Positions 24,678-33,177 of a stretch of DNA of 33,378 nucleotides are shown piece by piece. The stretch comes from Candidatus Scybalocola faecipullorum (lineage in GTDB: Bacteria > Bacillota > Clostridia > Lachnospirales > Lachnospiraceae). Every line of letters starts with the position of its first letter. Position 1 is the stretch's first letter. Position numbers and translations under genes: made by a program. The stretch is taken from assembly GCA_018716485.1 (NCBI GenBank), contig DVJY01000058.1, positions 1-33,378 of the forward strand, written 5' to 3'. Under the pieces are notes generated by a model. The model saw only the letters and a list, made by a program, of their open reading frames with translations, was not told the origin of the DNA and did no database searches.

Positions 24678-24720
24678 AATGGCGTTTTGAAAGATTCTGC
24701 TTTCAAAGCGCCATTCCTTT
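24678..24720. terminator. Terminator of the ABC pair
   Basis: 16-bp stem AATGGCGTTTTGAAAG (24678-24693) with CTTTCAAAGCGCCATT (24700-24715), one G-U pair. A preceding A-run also gives a T-run on the minus strand, so it is bidirectional. Confidence 0.75.
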
Positions 24721-24722
24721 GT

Positions 24723-24782
24723 GCGATACGCCCGAGGTATCGCTGTGATCGGATGGGGGAAGGAATCTTTCCCTATCCGATC
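24723..24782. repeat. Two further hairpins before the lipoprotein stop
   Basis: GCGATAC-GCCCGAG-GTATCGC (24723-24743). Then GATCGGATGGGG (24747-24758) with CCCTATCCGATC (24771-24782), one mismatch. The second is probably the terminator region of the minus-strand lipoprotein gene, though it has no clear T-run. Confidence 0.55.
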
Positions 24783-24783
24783 G

Positions 24784-25191
24784 TTATTCTTCGGGAAGAT
24801 AGGAAGGTTCGTCAACTGGGGAAAATCCGGGCGACTGTCCGGCAAAAATAAGATTTCCCTCGCTGTTTAACATGCCTTCGCTGACGAGCCCGCTTTCCGG
24901 ATCTTCCATGGAAAGCGTTTCGCCATCCCATGTGTAGACGGCTTCAACGCGGGTAGTGGGTGTTGTCTGTATACATGTGCCGTCATCATTAAAGACAATA
25001 CTCATTTGGTTTGCATCGTCATCCCAAGCGCCGAGAATACTGATACTGCCGTCACTTTCGGCATCAGTTGCATTGACGGTTTCTGTATTGCCGCTTTCAT
25101 CGGCAGCGCTTTGATTTTGGCCGCAGGCAGCCAGCAGACAGAGCATCAGACAGAGTATGAGGACAAAGGGGATTTTGATATACTTTTTCAT
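24784..25191 (-). CDS. Small predicted lipoprotein
   Basis: A 135-residue surface lipoprotein. It has a lysine-rich start, a hydrophobic stretch (about 8-20) and the lipobox LLAAC with Cys23 as the lipidated residue. After an acidic, Asn/Ser-rich linker there is a small beta-rich domain with SILGAWDDDANQMSIVFND and YTWDGETLSMEDP. This is the pattern of lipocalin-like domains common in clostridial lipoproteins. Its function is unknown. GGAGGA precedes the ATG. It is far too short to be the missing binding protein of the adjacent ABC importer. Confidence 0.82.
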   Translation of the reverse strand: MKKYIKIPFVLILCLMLCLLAACGQNQSAADESGNTETVNATDAESDGSISILGAWDDDANQMSIVFNDDGTCIQTTPTTRVEAVYTWDGETLSMEDPESGLVSEGMLNSEGNLIFAGQSPGFSPVDEPSYLPEE

Positions 25192-25225
25192 TGCTGTTCC
25201 TCCAACATCTTTAAGATATAAGGAT

Positions 25226-25254
25226 ATTATACGCTTTTGGCGGCTTTATTTCAA
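25226..25254 (-). promoter_or_regulatory. Promoter of the lipoprotein gene
   Basis: Read on the minus strand: -35 TTGAAA (25254-25249), 17-bp spacer, -10 TATAAT (25231-25226). Confidence 0.75.
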
Positions 25255-25267
25255 TGACGGCAAAATT

Positions 25268-26071
25268 TTACAGTGTTTTCAGATAGGCTTTTTCCGCAAG
25301 GTCAACGATTTTATAAAGCAGCGCTGCGACGATGCAGAGAATAATGATGGACATCATGACCCAATCCAGTTTAAATACTTGGCTGCCGTAAATGATCAAG
25401 TAACCGAGACCGGCATTGGCGGCGAGAAATTCCCCGATAATGACGCCGACGAGGCAGAGGCCGATGTTGACTTTCATACTGCCGATGAGCGTCGGAAAAT
25501 TTTCAGGGATGACAACTTTTGTGAGAATGTCTCTTTTTTTGCCGCCCAACGTTCGGATGAGCAAAATTTTATCCGGATCTGTGGTAGCAAAGCCGGCATA
25601 TAAGTTGATGATCGTGCCGAAGACAGCCAGCAATATGGCGCACACTACAATGGTTTTCATGTTATTGCCGAGCCATACGATAAGAATCGGCGCCAGCGCG
25701 GTTTTTGGCAGGCTGTTCAAGGACACAAGATAGGGCTCTAAAATGTCGGAAATCTGCCGGTTCCACCATAAGATGACTGCGACGGCGATGCCGAGTACAA
25801 AAACGAGCACAAAACTGATGAATGTCTCCAGCAATGTGATGCCCATATGCATGAAAACAGCGCCGCCGGGCATTAATGAAATAAAGGCTTTGACGATGCG
25901 GGTCGGACTGCTGAAAATAAACGGATCGATCAGGCCGGTTCTGGCGGCAATTTCCCACAGTGCAAAAATCATGATAAAAATAAGAACGCGCCACAGCGTC
26001 ACAAAATGCTTTCTTCGCCGGAAGCGGCGGATAAAATTAGCCTGTGTCATTGGAGTGATGGCTTTACCCAT
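25268..26071 (-). CDS. ABC importer permease (SsuC/ThiX-like)
   Basis: A 267-residue inner-membrane permease of the nitrate/sulfonate/pyrimidine-precursor type, with about six membrane helices. The conserved EAA-type loop is near IRTLGGKKRDILTKVVIPEN, and SLPKTALAPILIVWLG is family-typical. The ATG at 26071 overlaps the end of the ATPase gene by 8 bp and has GGGGTGA upstream; an alternative start at 26092 would add seven residues. No substrate-binding protein is adjacent, so the substrate (aromatic sulfonate, thiamine precursor, riboflavin or other) is open. Confidence 0.88.
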   Translation of the reverse strand: MGKAITPMTQANFIRRFRRRKHFVTLWRVLIFIMIFALWEIAARTGLIDPFIFSSPTRIVKAFISLMPGGAVFMHMGITLLETFISFVLVFVLGIAVAVILWWNRQISDILEPYLVSLNSLPKTALAPILIVWLGNNMKTIVVCAILLAVFGTIINLYAGFATTDPDKILLIRTLGGKKRDILTKVVIPENFPTLIGSMKVNIGLCLVGVIIGEFLAANAGLGYLIIYGSQVFKLDWVMMSIIILCIVAALLYKIVDLAEKAYLKTL

Positions 26072-26822
26072 GAAGTTCACCCCACAATTCATTAAAATAT
26101 TGGCGAAATTCCGGCGCGCTGCGCGCTTTCAGCGGTGTCTTTGAATCAACGGACAGACGGATCGGCAGTATTTTTTTGACCGTTCCGGGGCGGGTCGTCA
26201 GGACCAGTACCCGGTCGCAAAAGCTGATCGCTTCGGAAATATCGTGGGTGACAAGCACGGCGCTTTTTTTCTCTTTGCGCAGAATGCTATAAATGTCGTC
26301 GGAGACAGAGAGTCTTGTCTGCGCGTCCAATGCGGAAAAAGGTTCATCAAGAAGCAGCATTTTAGGTTCAAGGGCAAGGGTGCGTATGAGGGCGGCCCGC
26401 TGGCGCATACCGCCGGAAAGCTGGGATGGTTTGGCATTTCTGAACGCATCCAAGCCGTAATCGTGAAGCATCTTTTCAATGAGCTGTTTTTTGCCGTCGG
26501 TCAGCTGGTGTTTGATTTCCAGACCGAGGGTCATATTTTTGTAAATGGTCCGCCATTCAAACAGGTGATCTTTTTGAAGCATGTAACCGATGGCGGTTTC
26601 ATCAGCGCCGCTTTTTGTATGCATACGGATCTGACCGGCCGTAGGGGTGAGCAGCCCGAAAATCAGAGACAAAATCGTCGACTTTCCGCTGCCGCTGGGG
26701 CCGATAATGCCGAGAAACTCATTTTCATAAACATCAAAGGAGATTTTCGAGACAGCCTTTGTTTCACCGGAAAGTGTGTGATAGGAAAAATCAAGGTCCG
26801 AAATCTCCAGAACTTTATTCAT
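26064..26822 (-). CDS. ABC importer ATPase (SsuB/ThiZ-like)
   Basis: The 252-residue ATPase partner of the permease. Walker A is GPSGSGKST (about 40-48), Q-loop GYMLQKDHLFEW, signature QLSGGMRQRAALIRTLA, Walker B MLLLDEPFSALD and H-loop VLVTHDISEA. The Q-loop and signature match the SsuB/TauB/ThiZ branch. The first gene of the operon has AGGAGG before its ATG. It is divergent from the SurA-like gene across a gap holding a TATCATATGATA palindrome. Confidence 0.92.
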   Translation of the reverse strand: MNKVLEISDLDFSYHTLSGETKAVSKISFDVYENEFLGIIGPSGSGKSTILSLIFGLLTPTAGQIRMHTKSGADETAIGYMLQKDHLFEWRTIYKNMTLGLEIKHQLTDGKKQLIEKMLHDYGLDAFRNAKPSQLSGGMRQRAALIRTLALEPKMLLLDEPFSALDAQTRLSVSDDIYSILRKEKKSAVLVTHDISEAISFCDRVLVLTTRPGTVKKILPIRLSVDSKTPLKARSAPEFRQYFNELWGELHG

Positions 26823-26850
26823 TGGGCAACCTCCTGAAAATGATATATAT

Positions 26851-26862
26851 TATCATATGATA
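26851..26862. promoter_or_regulatory. 12-bp palindrome before the importer operon
   Basis: TATCATATGATA is a perfect palindrome inside an AT-rich run, 29 bp from the ATPase start codon. It may overlap the -10 region of the minus-strand promoter. The regulator is unknown. Confidence 0.4.
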
Positions 26863-26933
26863 CAGAGGGGAAAAAGGTCATGGGAGGAATTCAGGGCGGC
26901 CGTGGCCAGTATGAATAAATCTGTAAAAAACAG

Positions 26934-26962
26934 TTAACATTTCTGTAATGGTATGATATAAT
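26934..26962 (+). promoter_or_regulatory. Promoter of the SurA-like gene
   Basis: -35 TTAACA at 26934-26939, 17-bp spacer, -10 TATAAT at 26957-26962. Confidence 0.7.
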
Positions 26963-27019
26963 AATCCGGTATCATACAATCCGAAGCAATATTATGATGC
27001 ATCAGGAAGGAGTTATCAG

Positions 27020-27820
27020 ATGAAAAAGAGCAATCCAAAGGCTGCGGTCATATGCATTACTTTTGTGATTATTGCATTGGCAGCAGGCATATTTATAGGG
27101 TATATGATGGGACAAAACAGTCAGCCGTCACAGCAGGGTGAAACGGTTTTGAGTACAGAGGATCCGAGTTCCTCGGCAGCATCGGATTCCGACAGTGATA
27201 CTCAGGCAGCGTCAGACAGCGAGTCATCAGAAAGTGAATCCCAGACACAGGGCACTGAAAATCAGGAAGTTGTTGTGACGGTCGGCGACCGGACAGTGGG
27301 TATGGATGAAGTCAATTACAGACTGTATTCTTTAAGAAATTATTATATTCAGGCGTATGGTGAAGAACCATGGAATGAAACGACAGAAGACGGAGAAACT
27401 GTAGCAGAGGCGGCAAAAGCCCAGCTCGACGATGATATTGTGAGAACTGAAATTTTATGTGACAAGGCGGCAGATTACGGTATTGAAGCCAACAGCGATA
27501 TTCAGGAAGCATGCCGTACCGACGCCCAAGAATTGATTGACGGTCTTGGCGAAGATATATGTGCTGAGTTCGGACTGACAGAATCAGCGGTCGAGAGCGT
27601 TTTCTTAAAACGGGAAATTTCCACACAGGTAATTACGGCAATCAATGATGAAGTCAGAGAGGAACTGCTTCAGGATCCGGAAAATGAATCGCTTTCTGAT
27701 GCGGATCTGGAAGTAAAGATCAGCGAAGGCTACGAAGAAAGATATCAGGAAATGAAAGCGGAGTATGACATTACTTATTCGGATATATGGGATAATATTG
27801 TCGTAGGCTCTGTCGGTTAA
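27020..27820 (+). CDS. Membrane-anchored SurA_N-like protein
   Basis: A 266-residue protein with one N-terminal membrane helix (about 8-30, ending GYMMGQNSQ) and no lipobox. A low-complexity Ser/Asp/Glu/Gln linker follows (about 34-82). The outer domain starts VVVTVGDRTVGMDEVNYRLY and looks like the chaperone domain of SurA/PrsA-type foldases. The parvulin isomerase domain is absent, so this is probably a chaperone or a structural relative, not an isomerase. It ends close to sfsA (4 bp) and is probably co-transcribed with it. AAGGAG precedes the ATG. Confidence 0.75.
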   Translation: MKKSNPKAAVICITFVIIALAAGIFIGYMMGQNSQPSQQGETVLSTEDPSSSAASDSDSDTQAASDSESSESESQTQGTENQEVVVTVGDRTVGMDEVNYRLYSLRNYYIQAYGEEPWNETTEDGETVAEAAKAQLDDDIVRTEILCDKAADYGIEANSDIQEACRTDAQELIDGLGEDICAEFGLTESAVESVFLKREISTQVITAINDEVREELLQDPENESLSDADLEVKISEGYEERYQEMKAEYDITYSDIWDNIVVGSVG

Positions 27821-27824
27821 TGCG

Positions 27825-28547
27825 ATGCAGTATTCAAATATTGTTCACGGAAAATTTATTGAACGTCCGAACCGGTTTATCGCATTGGCGCAGGTGGACG
27901 GAAATATTGAGAAGGTTCATGTGAAAAATACAGGTAGGTGCCGGGAATTGCTTATTCCCGGCACTGATATTTTTCTGGAGAAGCATAATAACCCGACGCG
28001 CAAAACAAAGTATTCGCTGATCGCTGTGAAAAAGGGGAGCCGTCTCATCAATATGGATTCGCAGATACCCAATGGGGTTGTGACAGAGTATTTGCGCGCA
28101 GGCGGTATATTCGGGCAGCAGGCAGCTGAAAATATGGAAATTATTCGAGAAAAAACTTACGGTGATTCCAGATTTGATATTTATGTAAACTTGAATGGCA
28201 AGGATATATGGATTGAAGTCAAAGGCGTCACTTTGGAAGAAGACGGTATTGCCCGATTTCCGGATGCGCCGACGCAACGCGGCATCAAGCATCTTCACGG
28301 CCTGATGGAAGCGGCGGCTAACGGGTGCGAAGCATACATGGTTTTTGTCATTCAGATGAAAGGCGTCCGTTGGTTTGAGCCCAATGACGGGACACATCCG
28401 GAATTCGGACAGGCGCTGCGGGAAGCGCAGGCAGCAGGCGTTCATGTACTTGCCTTTGATTGTAATGTGCAAGAGGATAGTATATCTATCCGTGAGCCGG
28501 TGGAAGTCAGGCTGTCAACGTCATCGTTTAAAACAAATGTTCGATAA
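27825..28547 (+). CDS. sfsA: SfsA family nuclease
   Basis: A 240-residue member of the SfsA family, first named for sugar fermentation stimulation and later described as a nucleic-acid-binding nuclease. An N-terminal OB-like part has FIALAQVDG, HVKNTGRCRELLIPG and FLEKHNNPTRKTKYS. A PD-(D/E)xK-like core follows with DSRFDIYVN and IWIEVKGVTLEE (the E-x-K), then FPDAPTQRGIKHL. It starts 4 bp after the SurA-like gene without a clear SD, so translation is probably coupled. Confidence 0.93.
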   Translation: MQYSNIVHGKFIERPNRFIALAQVDGNIEKVHVKNTGRCRELLIPGTDIFLEKHNNPTRKTKYSLIAVKKGSRLINMDSQIPNGVVTEYLRAGGIFGQQAAENMEIIREKTYGDSRFDIYVNLNGKDIWIEVKGVTLEEDGIARFPDAPTQRGIKHLHGLMEAAANGCEAYMVFVIQMKGVRWFEPNDGTHPEFGQALREAQAAGVHVLAFDCNVQEDSISIREPVEVRLSTSSFKTNVR

Positions 28548-28570
28548 TAGGTGACATCGGGGCGGAAATG

Positions 28571-28646
28571 GGGTATAATGATTGCACGTTGTGCAATCCG
28601 AAGCGGTGTCAGACCGCTTCGCCCTGCTGGCGCAGGGATTATACCC
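28571..28646. repeat. Hairpin repeat, copy A
   Basis: Ends are GGGTATAAT (28571-28579) and ATTATACCC (28638-28646), perfect 9-bp terminal inverted repeats. Inside are three hairpins: TTGCAC-GTT-GTGCAA, CGAAGCGG-CCGCTTCG and CCCTGC-TGGC-GCAGGG. The element has the look of a REP/BIME or MITE-like unit. Confidence 0.85.
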
Positions 28647-28706
28647 AGAAATCCACGGCTTGGGAAGTAAATGCCGCTGACGCGCCGCTTCCTTCCCAGC
28701 GCACGT

Positions 28707-28770
28707 GGTATAATGATTGCACGTTGTGCAATCCGAAGCGGCAGGGCCGCTTCGCCCTGCTGGCGCAGGG
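28707..28770. repeat. Hairpin repeat, copy B
   Basis: Matches 28572-28637 of copy A almost base for base over the same three hairpins; the middle loop differs (CAGGG for TGTCAGA). Its right terminal arm is imperfect (CATACAATG). Between the copies, TGGGAAG and CTTCCCA form a further stem. The 28548-28802 gap holds nothing else. Confidence 0.85.
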
Positions 28771-28802
28771 GCATACAATGATTTTACAGATAGGGGAATA
28801 AG

Positions 28803-31202
28803 ATGAGTATTTATGATTCTTTAAATCCTGTTCAGCAGGAGGCTGTGTATCATGTGGATGGGCCGCTTTTGATTCTTGCCGGCGCAGGTTCGGGCAAGAC
28901 GCGTGTGCTGACCCACAGAGCGGCATATATGATTGAAGAAGCCGGCATTAATCCATGGAATATTATGGCTATTACATTTACAAATAAAGCGGCGGGCGAG
29001 ATGCGGGAACGTGTCGATAAAATCGTGGCCTGCGGCTCGGAAGATATATGGGTGAGCACATTTCACTCATCATGCGTGCGCATTCTGCGCCGGTTTATTG
29101 ACCGCCTCGGCTATGACAGAAATTTTTCAATTTACGACACAGATGACCAGAAGATTGTCATTAGAGATGTGTGCAAAAAATTAAATATTGATACGAAGAT
29201 TTACAAAGAGCGGGCGCTGATGTCAGCCATTTCTTCGGCAAAAGATGAGATGATCAGCCCGAAGGAATTTGCGGCAAAACACCCGGGCGATTATGCAAAA
29301 TCAAGAATTGCTCAAGTATATGAGGAATATCAGAAAATATTGAAAAAAAATAACGCCCTTGATTTTGACGATCTGCTCTATAAGACGGTGGAACTGTTCC
29401 GCCTGAATCCGGATGTACTTGAATACTATCAGGAACGGTTTAAGTATATTATGGTCGATGAGTATCAGGATACAAATACCGTACAGTTTAAGTTTGTCAG
29501 TCTGCTGGCGTCCAAATACAGAAACCTGTGCGTGGTCGGCGACGATGATCAGTCGATTTATAAATTCAGAGGCGCCAATATTTATAATATTTTGAATTTT
29601 GAGAAAGAATATCCGGATGCAAAAGTAATTAAGCTGGAACAAAATTACCGCTCTACGAAAAATATTTTGAATGCGGCCAATGACGTGATTCATCACAATG
29701 AAGGCAGAAAATCAAAGAAATTGTGGACATCCAACGAGACCGGCGAGAAGATTGGTTTTCAGCAGTACAATTCGGAATTGGAAGAAGCCGAGGGTATTGT
29801 CATGGAAATTAAGGCCATGACGGACAATAAGACAGCGGATTTTAAAGATTTTGCCGTCCTTTACCGGACAAATGCCCAGTCCCGTGTTCTTGAGGAGCGT
29901 TTTGTCATTAAAGGCGTGCCGTACCGGATCATTGGCGGACAGAACTTCTATCAGAGACGGGAAATCAAAGACATGCTGGCCTATTTGAAAACGGTGGACA
30001 ATGATGACGATGATCTTGCAGTGCGCCGGATTATCAATGTGCCGAAGCGGGGCATCGGTATTACGTCGATCAATAAAGTGACCGATTACGCCATCGGCAA
30101 CGATCTCAGCTTTTTTGACGCGTGCAAAGAAGCAAAAGATATTGCGGGACTTGGACGCGCGGCGGATAAAATCAAAGATTTTGCAGATGCTATTCTCGTA
30201 TACAGAAGCAAGCTGGAGTATTTGGGCATTTCGGGCGTCATGGATGAAATTATCGAAAATACCGGCTATATTAAGGAACTGGAAGAAGAAGACACACCGG
30301 AGGCGCAGAGCCGCATCGAAAATATTCAGGAACTGCTCAATAAAATCGCCGAATTTGAGGCGGAAAATGAAGAAGGAACGCTGACAGAATTTTTGGCGGA
30401 AGTTTCTCTTGTGGCAGATATTGACAATATGGATGATTCCGATGACAAGGTTGTGCTCATGACACTGCACAGCGCCAAAGGTCTGGAATTTCCGTATGTC
30501 TACATGAGCGGTATGGAAGACGGTCTGTTTCCAAGTTATATGTCCATTGTCAGCGATGACAGCACCGCCGTGGAGGAAGAGCGCCGGCTCTGCTATGTGG
30601 GCATTACCCGCGCGATGAAGCGCCTGAAAATGACGTGCGCGCGGACGCGGATGGTTCAGGGGCAGACGCAGTATAATAAAGTGTCCCGGTTCGTCAGGGA
30701 AATTTCCCGGAATTTGATCGAAGTCAAAGGCGTGATCGAAAAAGAGAAACCTCAGGAGCCGGCATTTTCAAACTTTGCCAGCCGTGTGCGGCCATATATG
30801 GCCAATGGCAATGCGTTTGCAAATCCGGGAAGCAGCGCCGTCAGTCATCAGGGCCGCAAGACCGACTTGAACACATTGATCGGTCAGGGCAGAGTGCTTC
30901 GCGGCAGCGATTTATTTGACCGGCAGCCAGCGGGGCAGCAAACACCTTACGGCGGCAGAGCCGTGTCACCTGCCCCAAAATCATACGGCGGACGGACAAT
31001 GTCCGGCGCAAAACCATCGGCAGCGCCTGCAAAACAGCCGCTGACCTATGCTGTCGGAGACACAGTGCGCCATATTAAATTCGGTGTGGGCACGGTCATT
31101 GACATTAAAGACGGAGGCAAAGATTATGAAGTTACCGTCAGTTTTGAAACATGCGGCGTCAAAAAAATGTTTGCGTCATTTGCAAAATTACAGCTTGTGT
31201 AA
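28803..31202 (+). CDS. pcrA: ATP-dependent DNA helicase PcrA/UvrD
   Basis: A 799-residue superfamily 1A 3'-5' DNA helicase used in repair and in clearing replication conflicts. Motifs are in order: Q-motif LNPVQQEAV, I AGAGSGKT, Ia FTNKAAGEM, Ib STFHSSCVR, II MVDEYQDTN, III VVGDDDQSIYKFRG, IV LEQNYRST, V TLHSAKGLEFP, VI YVGITRAMKR. A Gly/Ser/Ala-rich linker (about 650-735) leads to the C-terminal Tudor-like RNA-polymerase-binding domain, from YAVGDTVRHIKFGVGTV to the end, which favours PcrA over Rep. GGGGAATAAG precedes the ATG. Confidence 0.95.
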   Translation: MSIYDSLNPVQQEAVYHVDGPLLILAGAGSGKTRVLTHRAAYMIEEAGINPWNIMAITFTNKAAGEMRERVDKIVACGSEDIWVSTFHSSCVRILRRFIDRLGYDRNFSIYDTDDQKIVIRDVCKKLNIDTKIYKERALMSAISSAKDEMISPKEFAAKHPGDYAKSRIAQVYEEYQKILKKNNALDFDDLLYKTVELFRLNPDVLEYYQERFKYIMVDEYQDTNTVQFKFVSLLASKYRNLCVVGDDDQSIYKFRGANIYNILNFEKEYPDAKVIKLEQNYRSTKNILNAANDVIHHNEGRKSKKLWTSNETGEKIGFQQYNSELEEAEGIVMEIKAMTDNKTADFKDFAVLYRTNAQSRVLEERFVIKGVPYRIIGGQNFYQRREIKDMLAYLKTVDNDDDDLAVRRIINVPKRGIGITSINKVTDYAIGNDLSFFDACKEAKDIAGLGRAADKIKDFADAILVYRSKLEYLGISGVMDEIIENTGYIKELEEEDTPEAQSRIENIQELLNKIAEFEAENEEGTLTEFLAEVSLVADIDNMDDSDDKVVLMTLHSAKGLEFPYVYMSGMEDGLFPSYMSIVSDDSTAVEEERRLCYVGITRAMKRLKMTCARTRMVQGQTQYNKVSRFVREISRNLIEVKGVIEKEKPQEPAFSNFASRVRPYMANGNAFANPGSSAVSHQGRKTDLNTLIGQGRVLRGSDLFDRQPAGQQTPYGGRAVSPAPKSYGGRTMSGAKPSAAPAKQPLTYAVGDTVRHIKFGVGTVIDIKDGGKDYEVTVSFETCGVKKMFASFAKLQLV

Positions 31203-31280
31203 ACTGATTATGTAAACTTAAATAAAATTAAAGTTTTCATAAAGCGTTATATTTATATGGCATTTTTTTGCCGTCCGTGC

Positions 31281-31286
31281 TATACT
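31281..31286 (+). promoter_or_regulatory. -10 box before the acidic membrane protein
   Basis: TATACT lies 39 bp upstream of the start codon. No good -35 box lies 16-18 bp further up, so an activator or alternative sigma may be needed. Confidence 0.35.
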
Positions 31287-31324
31287 AACAGTAAGTGTAA
31301 ATGTCGGGAAAGGAGAAGAGGACT

Positions 31325-31675
31325 ATGAATAAAATCGAAGACATTTTAAAAATAGCCAAAATTACAGATGCAATCCAGAAGAAAGAAGATTGCGAAGAAA
31401 AGAAAAAAACTTTAGGCATCATCATTGCCGTACTGGCAGCAGTTGCTGTTGTCGGGGCTATCATATTTGCGGTTTACAAATATTTGTCTGCAGATGATTA
31501 CGATGATTTTGAAGATTTTGAAGACGACTTCGACGATGATTTCGAGGATGACTTTGAAGATATGGAAGATTTTGAAACATCTGAAGAAAGCAAAGAAGAA
31601 AAAGCCGACGATGAAGACGACGCAGAAGAAACTGCTGAAGAAGAAAAATCCGAGGAAGAAACAACAGAGGCATAA
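31325..31675 (+). CDS. Small membrane protein with acidic tail
   Basis: A 116-residue protein with an N-terminal amphipathic helix (MNKIEDILKIAKITDAIQKK), a basic patch, one membrane helix (about 30-54) and an extremely acidic C-terminus. The tail repeats DDFED/DDFEDD (about 59-83) and then runs through E/D/K/A-rich sequence to the end. Similar short proteins occur in Lachnospiraceae without known role. AAAGGAG at 31309-31315 supports ATG 31325 over ATG 31301. The topology (basic side in, acidic side out) is inferred. The acidic repeats could bind cations or basic proteins. Confidence 0.8.
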   Translation: MNKIEDILKIAKITDAIQKKEDCEEKKKTLGIIIAVLAAVAVVGAIIFAVYKYLSADDYDDFEDFEDDFDDDFEDDFEDMEDFETSEESKEEKADDEDDAEETAEEEKSEEETTEA

Positions 31676-31682
31676 ATCACTG

Positions 31683-31725
31683 AAAAGCATGCCGGGAACA
31701 ATTTCAGATTCCCGGCATGCTTTTT
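31683..31725 (+). terminator. Strong intrinsic terminator
   Basis: 16-bp perfect stem AAAAGCATGCCGGGAA (31683-31698) with its complement (31709-31724), followed by T residues. Confidence 0.9.
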
Positions 31726-31782
31726 GTATGATACGCCCGGAGGGGCGCTGCGTGCATATTTTATAAAACGAAGGAGCGGTAT

Positions 31783-33177
31783 ATGAAAAAAGGCGATATT
31801 TTTGAAGGCGTTATTGAATATATAGATTTCCCCAATAAGGGCAGAGTCATGGCTGACGGTCAGGTCATTACTGTGAAAAACGGAATACCCGGACAAAAAA
31901 TCAGAGCGATGATCAATAAAAAGAAAGGGCAGCGTCTGGAAGCGCGGCTGCTGGAAGTACTTGAAAAATCTCCGTTGGAGACGCAGCCGCCGGTCTGTCA
32001 TAACTTTCCGGCGTGCGGCGGCTGCATGTATCAGACGATGAGTTATGATGCCCAGCTGTCCATGAAAGAAACACAGGTCAGACATTTGCTTGATCCGGTC
32101 ATTCAAAAATGCGGACAGACAGACGAGGCAGGCCATCCGGACTATATGTTTGAAGGCATTTTGTCAAGTCCGTGCCAATATGGCTACCGCAACAAAATGG
32201 AATTTTCTTTCGGTGATGATCATAAAGACGGGCCGCTGACATTGGGTTTACATAAAAAAGGAAGCACTTATGATATCCTGACCGTGGATGACTGCAAAAT
32301 CGTCCACAAGGACTTTACGACTATTCTGACGGCAGTGCTTGAATATTTTCATGAAAATCCCGCGCCGTATTATAAAAAAATGCAGCATACCGGCTATCTG
32401 CGCCATCTGCTGATCCGCAGAGCCCAGACTTCCGGCGAAATCCTTGTCAACCTTGTGACAACCAGTCAGGAGTCCCATGATTTGGCGCCGCTGGTGGAGA
32501 AAGTGCTGTCGCTGCCGCTGGAGGGCACGATCGTCGGCTTCCTGAACATTATCAATGACAGTCTGGCGGACGTTGTCCAGAGCGACGAGACAAGAATTTT
32601 GTACGGACGCGACTATTTTTACGAAACAATCCTGGGCCTGAAATTTAAAATCACGCCGTTTTCATTTTTCCAGACAAACTCGCTGGGCGCTGAAGTCCTT
32701 TACAGCGCTGCCCGCAAATATATCGGCGATACAGACAATAAGACCGTGTTTGATCTGTACAGCGGCACCGGCACGATTGCTCAAATACTGGCGCCTGTGG
32801 CCAAGAAAGTCATCGGTGTGGAAATTGTCGAAGAGGCTGTGGAAGCGGCAAAGGAAAATGCCCGCCTGAACCATCTGGATAACTGCGAGTTCATCGCCGG
32901 CGATGTGCTGAAAATGCTGGATACGATCAGCGAGCGCCCGGATTTTATCGTGCTTGACCCGCCCCGCGACGGTATTCACCCGAAAGCGCTGGAAAAGATT
33001 ATTGATTACGGCGTGGATCGGATGATTTATATTTCCTGCAAGCCGACAAGCCTTGCCAGAGATTTGGAGACGCTGATGGCAAGGGGCTATCGGGTGGAGA
33101 AAGCGTGCTGCGTCGATATGTTCCCGGGGACCGTGCATGTGGAAACAGTCGCTCTGCTCACGAGAAAAGCCCAGTAA
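31783..33177 (+). CDS. rlmD: 23S rRNA (uracil-C5)-methyltransferase RlmD family
   Basis: A 464-residue enzyme of the RlmD/RlmCD (TrmA-type) family, which makes 5-methyluridine in 23S rRNA with S-adenosylmethionine. An N-terminal TRAM domain (about 1-60) is followed by the 4Fe-4S ligands Cys72, Cys78, Cys81 and Cys171. The Rossmann domain has VFDLYSGTGTIAQIL, VLDPPRDGIHP and the catalytic Cys419 in IYISCKPTS. Which uridine (747, 1939 or both) cannot be told from sequence; Firmicute homologues often do both. The start at 31783 has an SD-like GAAGGAGCGG upstream. Confidence 0.93.
   Translation: MKKGDIFEGVIEYIDFPNKGRVMADGQVITVKNGIPGQKIRAMINKKKGQRLEARLLEVLEKSPLETQPPVCHNFPACGGCMYQTMSYDAQLSMKETQVRHLLDPVIQKCGQTDEAGHPDYMFEGILSSPCQYGYRNKMEFSFGDDHKDGPLTLGLHKKGSTYDILTVDDCKIVHKDFTTILTAVLEYFHENPAPYYKKMQHTGYLRHLLIRRAQTSGEILVNLVTTSQESHDLAPLVEKVLSLPLEGTIVGFLNIINDSLADVVQSDETRILYGRDYFYETILGLKFKITPFSFFQTNSLGAEVLYSAARKYIGDTDNKTVFDLYSGTGTIAQILAPVAKKVIGVEIVEEAVEAAKENARLNHLDNCEFIAGDVLKMLDTISERPDFIVLDPPRDGIHPKALEKIIDYGVDRMIYISCKPTSLARDLETLMARGYRVEKACCVDMFPGTVHVETVALLTRKAQ

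Noticed and set aside
28521-28778. Minus-strand frames through the hairpin repeats
   Set aside because: They repeat the same peptide because the DNA is repeated; there is no SD or family similarity.
31258-31271. Sigma-54-like promoter TGGCAT...TTGC
   Set aside because: The GG and GC elements are 9 bp apart instead of 10, and GGCA/TGCC simply form a small hairpin. A TATACT box downstream explains the start better.
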